64,000 nt of DNA, from positions 124,001 to 188,000 of the forward strand of contig BPKO01000006.1 in the NCBI GenBank assembly GCA_026005175.1, read 5' to 3'. Position 1 is the first letter of the stretch. Every line of letters begins with the position of its first letter. Source of the DNA: Candidatus Tectimicrobiota bacterium (GTDB lineage: Bacteria > Tectomicrobia > Entotheonellia > Entotheonellales > Entotheonellaceae). The position numbers were made by a program, and so were the translations under genes. This document shows positions 16,914 through 24,428 of the stretch, piece by piece. The notes beneath the pieces are model-generated. The model did not search any database. It saw only the letters and a list, made by a program, of their open reading frames with translations, and was not told the DNA's origin.

Positions 16914-18266
16914 TCAGGCCCCCGGTGCCAGCAGGGCGCCGAGCGCCCGCAGGTCGGGCAGTTCTTCCAGCGCCTCGAGGGTGGCCAGAAGCTGCGCCAC
17001 TTGCGCGGGCGCCAGCAGGCGCCCGGCGCAGGCGCGGAACTTGGCGTGGTGTTCTGGGCGCGGCAAAGGCTCACCGAACGCGCCCGGAAAGCGGTGGCAG
17101 GTGTAGCTCAGCGCGCGCCCGTCGGTGGTTTTCGCCCGCGCCACTGCCCAGGTGCGGCGCAAGTCGGCGGGAATGGCGGGGTTGGGGCGCACGCGCACCT
17201 TGCGCAGCGCCGCCTGCACCGCCGGCGAGGCGTACACGGCGTCGCTGAAGGCGTCGATATCCACTTCCTCACGCACCAGGGCCACGGCGGCCCCGTACGC
17301 GAAGCTGAACTTGCCCTCCAGGCCGCTTGCGGGCACCGGCCGCAAGTAAGCGGCGCGCGCCGCCGGGACTTCCACTTCCAGCGTTTCGACTTCGTCAAGG
17401 TGCAGCCCGTAGCGCTGCCGCAACATGCGCACCGCCTCGATGGGCCACTGCAGGGCGATGTGCGCCGGGTAGCGCTTGATGATAAAGCCAGGATCGACGA
17501 GCCCAAAGGTGGTGCCCAGGCCGCGGGTGAGCTCTTCCCAGTTGCAGGCGCCCCCAAAGAGCGTCTCAATGTAGCCCTGCGGCGCTTCGAGGATGGCCTG
17601 GTGGCTGATAAAGCCCTCGCGCGCCAGCAGCGCCGCTTCCACGCCGGTGCGGGCCGCCGCTCCGGGATGGGTGGCTTTTACCATGGTGCCGGTGTTGGCG
17701 GTGAGGCCGCCGGTATGCGAGGCGGCAATGCCCAGGGCCATGCGCACTTGCGGCGCTTCCAGGCCAAGCATCACGGCGCTGGCCGCTGCCGCCCCCAGGG
17801 GGCCAAAGAGGCCGGGAGGATGGAAGCCGCGCAGCTCGGCGTGCGCCGTGGCGCGCCGCAGCCGCGCCTGCACCTCCCAGCCCACCACGTAAGCGGCAAT
17901 CAGGCGGCGTCCCGAGGCACCTTGCCATTCGCCCAGGGCCAGCGCCGCCGGCAGCACCGCCGACGTGCCGTGCGTGGGCGGGTCGCCCTGAATCTCGAAG
18001 TCGAGGCAGTGCAGGAAAACCCCGTTGGCAAAGGCGGCAAAGGCGGGGCTGGTGCGGTAGTCCTGGCCGGCCACGCGACACACCGCTTCCCCGCCCATCG
18101 CCCGCACGTAGCGGCTGACGAGAGCCGCCACGGGCTGCGTGGCGCCGGCCAGCAGGCTGGCCACCCCGTCGAGGATGGCCACTTTGGCTGCCGCCACCAC
18201 CGGTGCCGGCAGCGGCGCCTCGCCTGCTGCGGCGATGAACTGTGCCAGCTGCGCCGTGGCCGACAT
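16914..18266 (-). CDS. MmgE/PrpD-family protein, copy 1
   Basis: A 450-residue member of the family of 2-methylcitrate dehydratase and cis-aconitate decarboxylase. Typical strings include KVAILDGVASLLAGA, DFEIQGDPPTHGTSAVLPAALALGE and GTMVKATHPGAAARTGVEAALLA. The substrate cannot be read from the sequence; a tri- or dicarboxylic acid is likely. The ATG overlaps the TGA of the flavoprotein gene upstream by one base (TGATG), so the pair is translationally coupled. It is the last of four minus-strand genes (Hsp20, VOC, flavoprotein, this gene). Confidence 0.82.
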   Translation of the reverse strand: MSATAQLAQFIAAAGEAPLPAPVVAAAKVAILDGVASLLAGATQPVAALVSRYVRAMGGEAVCRVAGQDYRTSPAFAAFANGVFLHCLDFEIQGDPPTHGTSAVLPAALALGEWQGASGRRLIAAYVVGWEVQARLRRATAHAELRGFHPPGLFGPLGAAAASAVMLGLEAPQVRMALGIAASHTGGLTANTGTMVKATHPGAAARTGVEAALLAREGFISHQAILEAPQGYIETLFGGACNWEELTRGLGTTFGLVDPGFIIKRYPAHIALQWPIEAVRMLRQRYGLHLDEVETLEVEVPAARAAYLRPVPASGLEGKFSFAYGAAVALVREEVDIDAFSDAVYASPAVQAALRKVRVRPNPAIPADLRRTWAVARAKTTDGRALSYTCHRFPGAFGEPLPRPEHHAKFRACAGRLLAPAQVAQLLATLEALEELPDLRALGALLAPGA

Positions 18267-19747
18267 CACGGCTCCAGCGCGGCGCGCGCCGCGTGCGTGC
18301 CGGCCAGGCGGCCAAAAGTGGCGCCGGCCATCAGCCCCGAGCCCGAGGCGTAGTTCCAGTGCCACAGCCCGCCCAGCATCTCTCCCGCCGTGTACAGCCC
18401 GGGAATGGGGCGGCCGGCCACGTGCTGCACCTGCGCCGTGGCCGGGTCGACGCGCAGGCCGCCAAAGGTAAAGGTGATGCCACAGCAGACGGCGTAGCCA
18501 AAAAACGGCGGCTCGTCAAGGCGCATGGCGTAGTTGCTCTTGGGCGGGGTGAGCCCCTGCGTGCGGCGGCCGTCGGGGCGGAAGGGGTTGGGGGTTACCA
18601 GACCGGCAGGGGCGGCCTGGTTGAAGGCGGTTACCGTAGCCACCAGGCCGGCGGCGTCAATGCCCAGCTTGGCGGCCAGCGCCTCCAGGGAATCGGCGCT
18701 GGCGCCGGTGGCTTGCTCGTAACCCTTGAGGATGCCTAGGCGCTGCGCCTTGGCGTCGAAGATCTGGAAGGCCTTGCCGCCGGGCTGGGCCAGGATGGCG
18801 CGGCCCATCTTGGCGTAGGTGAGGGCGCGGATGTCCTCGCCCTCGTCCACGAAGCGCTGGCCGTGCACGTTGACCAGCAAGCCAAAGGGATACGCGTAGC
18901 GGTTCCACTCGCGGCCGCCGAGGCTGCGCGCCGAGGGCAGGCTGAAGCCGGGGCGCTGGAGGTCCTGAGGCGAGGCGTGGCAGCTGCTCCAGCTGCCGTA
19001 AGGCAGGGCGCCGATTTCCAGGGCCATGCGCAGCCCGTCGCCGGTGTTGTAGGGGACGCCGCGCATCTTCACCGTGTCCCAGCCCGGCCCCAAGTAGCGG
19101 GCCCGCATCTCGGCGTTGCTTTCAAAGCCGCCGCAAGCCAGCACCACCGCCCGCGCCTCCACGGTGAGTATGCCCTGCGGGGTGAGGGCCCGCACCCCTA
19201 CCACGCGGCCGCGGCTGTCCTGCACGAGCGCCAGGGCCGCCGTCTCGTAGTGGATAGTGACGCCCTCGCGCTCCAGGACGGCAAAGCTACGCTGCTGCAA
19301 GCCGTAACCCCCGCCCTCCATCTGCACGATGTTGCCGGCGGTGGCCTCGGTGTAGTTGGGCACCCAGCGGTGGCCCTTGCGGCTCAGCCAGAGTACTGTG
19401 GGATAGGACTCGCGCACGTGCACCTGGAGCAGCTCGGGGTCGCTCTGGCCCCCGGTGGCGCGCATGATCTCGTCCCACAGGTCGGCTTCGGTGCGCCGCG
19501 GCAAGAGCTCGGCAATCGCCCGCAGGTCCTGCTCGCTGGCGCCGGGCATGAGGGGGCGCAAGTCGTCGACGCTGTTGTAGACAAAGCGCATCTGGGCAGT
19601 AAGCGCGCTGTTGCCGCCGCGCTCCTGCCGCGGCGCCTTCTCCAGCACCCCCACACGGGCGCCGGCCTCGCGCGCCGCCATGGCGGCACACAGGGCGGCG
19701 TTGCCACCGCCGACCACCACCACGTCGTAAGCCGTCGTTTGCTCCAT
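18266..19747 (-). CDS. FAD-dependent dehydrogenase of the TcuA/fumarate-reductase type
   Basis: A 493-residue flavoprotein with a dinucleotide-binding start (DVVVVGGGNAALCAAMAAREAGARV) and a second FAD motif near the end (GLYTAGEMLGGLWHWNYASGSGL). The stretch RGGNSALTAQMRFVYN is characteristic of TcuA, which oxidises tricarballylate to cis-aconitate. Here it is paired with a PrpD-type protein, which acts on similar acids, so a tricarboxylate or alkyl-succinate substrate is a fair inference. No membrane or heme partner (TcuB) is visible nearby. The start is ATG 19747 with GGGGAGG upstream. Confidence 0.82.
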   Translation of the reverse strand: MEQTTAYDVVVVGGGNAALCAAMAAREAGARVGVLEKAPRQERGGNSALTAQMRFVYNSVDDLRPLMPGASEQDLRAIAELLPRRTEADLWDEIMRATGGQSDPELLQVHVRESYPTVLWLSRKGHRWVPNYTEATAGNIVQMEGGGYGLQQRSFAVLEREGVTIHYETAALALVQDSRGRVVGVRALTPQGILTVEARAVVLACGGFESNAEMRARYLGPGWDTVKMRGVPYNTGDGLRMALEIGALPYGSWSSCHASPQDLQRPGFSLPSARSLGGREWNRYAYPFGLLVNVHGQRFVDEGEDIRALTYAKMGRAILAQPGGKAFQIFDAKAQRLGILKGYEQATGASADSLEALAAKLGIDAAGLVATVTAFNQAAPAGLVTPNPFRPDGRRTQGLTPPKSNYAMRLDEPPFFGYAVCCGITFTFGGLRVDPATAQVQHVAGRPIPGLYTAGEMLGGLWHWNYASGSGLMAGATFGRLAGTHAARAALEP

Positions 19748-19759
19748 GGCACCTCCCCG

Positions 19760-20293
19760 CTAGTCGGTTGGCCAGACGGTGCGAATGGGATCGCGGCCGT
19801 CCCAGTGGCGCGCCGCCTCGGCGATGCGCGCAAAAATGCGCGCCCGCGCCCCGCTCAGGTCGAAGAGCTCGACCACCGTGCCCGGGTGCGCTTCGGTAAG
19901 CAAGTAGACAAAGGGGCCACGGCCGGCTACGCTTCCCGACTGCCCAACGACGTAGCCGGCGGCCTGCAGGCGGGCCAGGTCGGCCTCGAACTGCGTGGTG
20001 CCGTAGCCCAGGTGCTGCAGGCCCTCGTGGCCCGCGGCAAGAAAGTCGCGGTACATCGACGGGGCGTCGTTGCGCGGCTGGATGAGCTCGATCTGCAGAT
20101 CGCCGGAGTTGGCCAGCGCCAGGGAGATATCCACCGGCGAGGGCTGGCCGCGGTAACGAAAGTCGGTGAGGGGCAGGTGCTCGACGTAAAACCACGGGCC
20201 CACGCCCAGCACCTCGCTCCAGTGGCGCATGGCCGCTTCGATGTCGCGGACCACGTAGCCGTTTTGCCGCACAGGGCCAAAGAGCCGGCTCAT
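19760..20293 (-). CDS. VOC-family (glyoxalase-like) protein
   Basis: A 177-residue protein of the vicinal-oxygen-chelate superfamily with two beta-alpha-beta-beta-beta halves. Visible landmarks are QNGYVVRDIEAAMRHWSEVLG at the start, IELIQPRNDAPS in the middle and GTVVELFDLSG near the end. The length and WSEVLGVGPW are like methylmalonyl-CoA epimerase and related lyases; a metal site of H/E residues is likely (H97-L-G-Y region and E in VVELF). ATG 20293 has AAGGACG upstream. It lies 12 bases upstream of the flavoprotein gene in the same operon. Exact reaction unknown. Confidence 0.75.
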   Translation of the reverse strand: MSRLFGPVRQNGYVVRDIEAAMRHWSEVLGVGPWFYVEHLPLTDFRYRGQPSPVDISLALANSGDLQIELIQPRNDAPSMYRDFLAAGHEGLQHLGYGTTQFEADLARLQAAGYVVGQSGSVAGRGPFVYLLTEAHPGTVVELFDLSGARARIFARIAEAARHWDGRDPIRTVWPTD

Positions 20294-20318
20294 CGTCGCG
20301 TCCTTCTGCGTGCGCGGC

Positions 20319-20555
20319 TTACTCGATGGGGATCTCTTCGCCTTTGGTCTTGCGCGGCCACTCGATTTCCAAGACGCCGCCTTCCTGAAGCCGTACTTTG
20401 ATTTCGTCTTTTTTGATGTCGGGCCGCAGCTGCAGCCGCACGATGTGGCTGTCGGCAGTGCGCGTGTAGCGGGCCCGGAAGGGGCGCGAGAAGGCGCTGA
20501 CTTGGAAAGGACCAAAGCGAAAGTCGAACACGTCCTCTTCTTCCTCAAACGCCAT
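20319..20555 (-). CDS. Very short Hsp20/alpha-crystallin-type protein
   Basis: A 78-residue protein. Its C-terminal half, IVRLQLRPDIKKDEIKVRLQEGGVLEIEW, matches the central beta strands of the alpha-crystallin domain of small heat-shock proteins. It is about half the usual length, lacks the oligomerising N-terminal arm and ends with EEIPIE, which could stand in for the C-terminal I-x-I tail. The start is well supported by AAGGAGGGA before ATG 20555, so it looks like a real mini-protein rather than a fragment. It is the first gene of the minus-strand unit, divergent from the methyltransferase gene. Confidence 0.7.
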   Translation of the reverse strand: MAFEEEEDVFDFRFGPFQVSAFSRPFRARYTRTADSHIVRLQLRPDIKKDEIKVRLQEGGVLEIEWPRKTKGEEIPIE

Positions 20556-20684
20556 GGGGATTCCCTCCTTACAGGACGCGGTTTAGTTTCAGTATGCCAG
20601 AAGGCGGCGGCCCCGGCAACGGCAGTGCCCTGGGCACGCTCCGGACAGGTGGTGTACACTTTGCCGCAGGCGGAGGAGAAGGCC

Positions 20685-21551
20685 GTGTCTGGATTGCTTT
20701 CCCGTCTGGCGGAGGGCCTCTTGCTGGGCGATGGTGCCATGGGCACCCTGCTGGCCGACCGCGGCGACTTGCAGGGGCAGCCGCCCGAGGCGCTTCTCCT
20801 GCGGCAGCCCGCGCGCATCGTTGCCGTGCACCGGGCCTACCTCGAAGCCGGGGCGCAGCTCCTTACCACCAACACCTTTGGCGGCAACCGCCTGCGCCTG
20901 GCCCGCGCAGGCCTGGCCAGGCAGGTGCGGGAACTCAACCGCACCGCCGCCGCCCTGGCGCGCGAGGTGGCCGGCACGCAGGCGCTGGTGGGCGGCTGCC
21001 TGGGTCCCACCGGCACGCGGCGCGGAGAATACGCTGCCGCCACCTTGCAGGAGGTCTTTGCCGAGCAGGCCGCTGCTCTGGCCGAAGGCGGCGCCGACTG
21101 CCTGGTGCTCGAGACGCTGAGCGCTCTGGAAGAAGCGCAGGCCGCCCTGGCTGGCGTCCGCATGGCCACGGATCTGCCCGTGGTGTGCCTGATGACGTTT
21201 GGCGCAAACCTGCGCACCGCCACCGGGGTAACCCCCGAAGAGGCGGCGCAGGCGCTGCTTTCCTGGGGGGCCGACGTGGTGGGTGCCAACTGCGGCTTGG
21301 GCCCGCAGCAAGTCGAGGCGGTGCTTTGCCGCATGCGGCAGGCGTGCCCGCAGGCATCCCTTGCCGCGCGGCCTAGCGCCGGCTTGCCGCGCCAGGTGGG
21401 CAAGCGCGCCGTCTACGATCTGGGACCAGAAGCCTTTGCCGCCGCGGCGCGCCGCCTGGCCGCCCTGGGGGTGCGCCTGCTGGGGGCGTGCTGCGGCAGC
21501 ACCCCGGCTTGCATTGCCGCCATGGCCAAGGCCGTACAGAAGAAGCGCTGA
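20685..21551 (+). CDS. Homocysteine S-methyltransferase-family protein
   Basis: A 288-residue zinc methyltransferase of the betaine/S-methylmethionine:homocysteine type. It begins LLLGDGAMGTLLADRG. The zinc ligands are visible as Cys in GANCGLG and the pair in GACCGSTP, and GGCLGPTGTRRG is also conserved. The methyl donor cannot be told. The start is GTG 20685 with GGAGGAG upstream; an upstream in-frame extension has no ribosome site and would overlap the divergent Hsp20 gene. The DadA-like gene follows after 11 bases, so the two probably form an operon for amine or amino-acid use. Confidence 0.8.
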   Translation: MSGLLSRLAEGLLLGDGAMGTLLADRGDLQGQPPEALLLRQPARIVAVHRAYLEAGAQLLTTNTFGGNRLRLARAGLARQVRELNRTAAALAREVAGTQALVGGCLGPTGTRRGEYAAATLQEVFAEQAAALAEGGADCLVLETLSALEEAQAALAGVRMATDLPVVCLMTFGANLRTATGVTPEEAAQALLSWGADVVGANCGLGPQQVEAVLCRMRQACPQASLAARPSAGLPRQVGKRAVYDLGPEAFAAAARRLAALGVRLLGACCGSTPACIAAMAKAVQKKR

Positions 21552-21562
21552 AGGAGCCGCCC

Positions 21563-22819
21563 ATGGCCCACCAAAGCGACGTGCTCGTCATTGGCGGAGG
21601 CGTCATCGGCCTCTGCTGTGCTTACTTTCTGGCACAGCGCGGCTACCGCGTCACCGTCCTGGAAAAAGCCCGCCTCGGGTCGGGCTGCTCATACGGCAAC
21701 GCCGGGCTTATCGTCCCCAGCCACAGCGTGCCGCTGGCCGCGCCGGGGGTACTGGGCAAGGGGCTGCGCTGGCTGCTCAACCCCGAAAGCCCGCTTTACC
21801 TCAAGCCGCGCCTTGACGGCCAGCTGTGGGCCTGGCTGTGGCGGTTTTGCCGCGCCTGCACCGCGCGCCACCGGCAGCGTGCTATGCCGCTGCTGCGCGA
21901 CTTGCACCTGGCCAGCCTGCGCCTTTACAGCGAGCTGGCGGCTCTCGAGGGAATGGACTTTGGCTTGGCACAGCGCGGCCTGCTCACCGTGTGCCGCACC
22001 CCACAGGGCTTTGCCGCGGCGCGAGAAGAGGCCCACCTCCTGCAAGGCATCGGCCTGGAAGCCCACCCGCTCAGTGCTGCCGAAGTGCAGCAGCACGAGC
22101 CCCGCGTGGCTTTTCGCACCGTGGGTGGGGTCTTCTATCCCCAGGACGCCCACCTCGACCCGGCGCGCTTCGTGCAGGCTCTGGCCCGCCACCTGGCGGC
22201 GCGCGGCGTGGCGCTGCAGGAAGCCACCGAGGTCTTTGGCTTTGACACTGTCGGGTCGCGCCTCACGCGGGTAAAGACGACGCGGGGCGACTTTGCCGCT
22301 GAGGAAGTGGTGCTGGCCGGCGGCGCCTGGTCGCCGCAGCTGGCGCGCCTGCTCGACCTGCGGCTGCTGATGCAGCCGGGCAAGGGCTACAGCCTCACCG
22401 TGCGCCGCCCGCCGGCGGCGCCCCGCACCCCGCTCATGCTCGCCGAGGCCCGTGTGGCCGTCACCCCCATGGACAACGTGCTGCGCTTTGCCGGCACCCT
22501 GGAGCTGGCCGGCTTCGATTTTTCCCTGTCCCGCCGGCGCCTGGCGGCCATCTGCCGCGCCGTGCCTGCCTACATGCCGGCACTGGTAGTAGAGCGGCTG
22601 GCGCTGGTGGAGATCTGGCGCGGCTGGCGCCCTTGCACGCCCGACGGGCTGCCCTACCTGGGCCGCACGCGCCGCTATGCCAACCTCACCATCGCTACCG
22701 GCCACGCCATGCTCGGTGTTTCCCTGGGTCCCATTACCGGCTTGCTGGTGGCGCAGCTGCTCAGCGGCGAAGCGCCGGCGGTAGACCTTACCCTGCTGCG
22801 CGTGGAGCGCTTTGCCTGA
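21563..22819 (+). CDS. FAD-dependent D-amino-acid dehydrogenase/oxidase (DadA-like)
   Basis: A 418-residue flavoprotein of the DAO family. It opens with DVLVIGGGVIGLCCAYFLAQRG (FAD site) and continues with LGSGCSYGNAGLI, the motif seen in DadA. Later landmarks are EEVVLAGGAWSPQLARLL and RPCTPDGLPYLGRT, with a C-terminal TGHAMLGVSLGPITG. It should oxidise a D-amino or N-methyl amino acid to an imino acid and pass electrons to the respiratory chain. ATG 21563 follows AAGGAG and lies 11 bases after the methyltransferase stop. Confidence 0.82.
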   Translation: MAHQSDVLVIGGGVIGLCCAYFLAQRGYRVTVLEKARLGSGCSYGNAGLIVPSHSVPLAAPGVLGKGLRWLLNPESPLYLKPRLDGQLWAWLWRFCRACTARHRQRAMPLLRDLHLASLRLYSELAALEGMDFGLAQRGLLTVCRTPQGFAAAREEAHLLQGIGLEAHPLSAAEVQQHEPRVAFRTVGGVFYPQDAHLDPARFVQALARHLAARGVALQEATEVFGFDTVGSRLTRVKTTRGDFAAEEVVLAGGAWSPQLARLLDLRLLMQPGKGYSLTVRRPPAAPRTPLMLAEARVAVTPMDNVLRFAGTLELAGFDFSLSRRRLAAICRAVPAYMPALVVERLALVEIWRGWRPCTPDGLPYLGRTRRYANLTIATGHAMLGVSLGPITGLLVAQLLSGEAPAVDLTLLRVERFA

Positions 22820-22929
22820 GGGCAAAGTCTATTCTTCCGCCTTTTCCCCTTGCCTGACGCGGCCTGTCGCGATAAAAAAGAGGCAGGGAGCAGCCCCGCC
22901 GCAGTACCTCCCGCAGAGGAGCCAGCTTC

Positions 22930-24267
22930 ATGGGCATGACCGAGACCCTTACCACGTTTGCTGCCAGTGTGCGCTTTGCCGAGCTGCCACCGGCGGTGGT
23001 AACGGCAGCCAAGCGCGCTTTCATCGACACCTTGGGGGTTATCCTGGCCGGTGCCCAGGAGCCCTGCACGCGCCTGGTGAGCGACTACTGCCAGCGGCTG
23101 GGTGCCAGGCCCGAAGCCACCGTGCTCGGGCACGGCTGGCGCACCGCCGCGCCGCTGGCTGCCCTGGTCAACGGTACCGCCGGCCACGCCCTGGACTACG
23201 ACGACGTCAACGAGACGATGCACGGCCACCCCAGTATTCCCATCCTGCCGGCGGTGCTGGCTCTGGGCGAGCAGCGCCGCCTCACCGGGCAGGAGGCCAT
23301 CACTGCCTTTGTTCTCGGCGTAGAAGTAGAATGCCGCCTGGGTGCGGTGATGGGCCACGGCCACTACCGCCACGGCTGGCACGCCACCGCCACCCTGGGC
23401 ACCCTGGGCGCTGCCCTGGCCGCGGCCAGGCTGCTCGAGCTGTCGCCTCTGCAGATGCGCCACGCCCTGGGCATCGCCACCTCCATGGCAGCCGGCAGCC
23501 GCCAGAACTTTGGCACCATGACCAAGCCCCTGCACGCCGGGCTGGCGGCACGACACGGGCTGGAAGCGGCGCTGCTGGCCGCCAGCGGCTTTACCGCCGA
23601 CCCCGACATTCTGGAAAGCCCTATGGGCTTCTGCCGCCTCTTCTCGCCTGCCGGTGAGGCCCCCGAGCAAGCGCTTGCCAGCCTGGGCCAGCCCTGGGCG
23701 CTCGTCGACCCTGGGGTGAGCGTGAAGAAGTACCCTTGCTGTTTTGCCACCCACAGCGCCCTCGACGCCACCCTTGACTTGGTACGGCAGCACGACCTCA
23801 GCGCCGAAGCGGTGCAGGCGGTGACCGTGTACGCCCCACCGGGGACGGCGTCGATCCTCATTCACCCGCGGCCCCGTACGGGGCTAGAAGGCAAGTTCAG
23901 CATGCCTTACTGCATTGCCGCTGCCCTCCTTGACCGCCGCCTCACCCTGGCTACCTTTACCGACGCCATGGTGCAGCGGCCGGCGGTGCAGGCCCTGCTC
24001 CAGGGCGTGCAGCTGGTAGAGGATCCCGAGGTGCGGGGGTTTGGCGCCCAGGTTACCCTTACGCTCAAAGACGGGCGCACGTTGACCCAGCGCCTTGATG
24101 CCCCGCGCGGCGACCCGAGAACCCCGCTCAGCCAGGAGGAGCTCGAGGCCAAGTTCCTTGACTGTGCCACCCAAGTGCTGCCGCAAGCCCGGGCACAAGA
24201 GGCCCTGACTTTGCTGTGGCGTTTGGAGGAAAGCAAGCTCGCCGACTTGGCCCAGCTCCTGGCCTGA
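22930..24267 (+). CDS. MmgE/PrpD-family protein, copy 2
   Basis: A 445-residue homologue of the protein at 16914-18266, on the opposite strand. Landmarks are AKRAFIDTLGVILAGA, ALDYDDVNETMHGHPSIPILPA and NFGTMTKPLHAGLAARHGLEAA. The YDD...HPS strings are more like classical PrpD and cis-aconitate decarboxylases than those of copy 1. The start is ATG 22930 (a second ATG lies two codons in) behind AGAGGAG. It is followed 160 bases later by the double CoA transferase. A GC-rich stem near 24306-24325 might end the transcript but has no T run. Confidence 0.82.
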   Translation: MGMTETLTTFAASVRFAELPPAVVTAAKRAFIDTLGVILAGAQEPCTRLVSDYCQRLGARPEATVLGHGWRTAAPLAALVNGTAGHALDYDDVNETMHGHPSIPILPAVLALGEQRRLTGQEAITAFVLGVEVECRLGAVMGHGHYRHGWHATATLGTLGAALAAARLLELSPLQMRHALGIATSMAAGSRQNFGTMTKPLHAGLAARHGLEAALLAASGFTADPDILESPMGFCRLFSPAGEAPEQALASLGQPWALVDPGVSVKKYPCCFATHSALDATLDLVRQHDLSAEAVQAVTVYAPPGTASILIHPRPRTGLEGKFSMPYCIAAALLDRRLTLATFTDAMVQRPAVQALLQGVQLVEDPEVRGFGAQVTLTLKDGRTLTQRLDAPRGDPRTPLSQEELEAKFLDCATQVLPQARAQEALTLLWRLEESKLADLAQLLA

Positions 24268-24428
24268 GACGGCTTTAAGGACGTCTTGCGCCTGGCACCG
24301 CAGACACCGGCCGCTCCTTGCCGGCCGAGGGCAGCGACGCCTGAACGAGAGCCTCTTTGCGGGGATGGCCGCGCGCCAGGGGCTTCACCTTGAAAAAAAG
24401 TAGCCTGTCCCCTTTTCATGGAGGAGCG

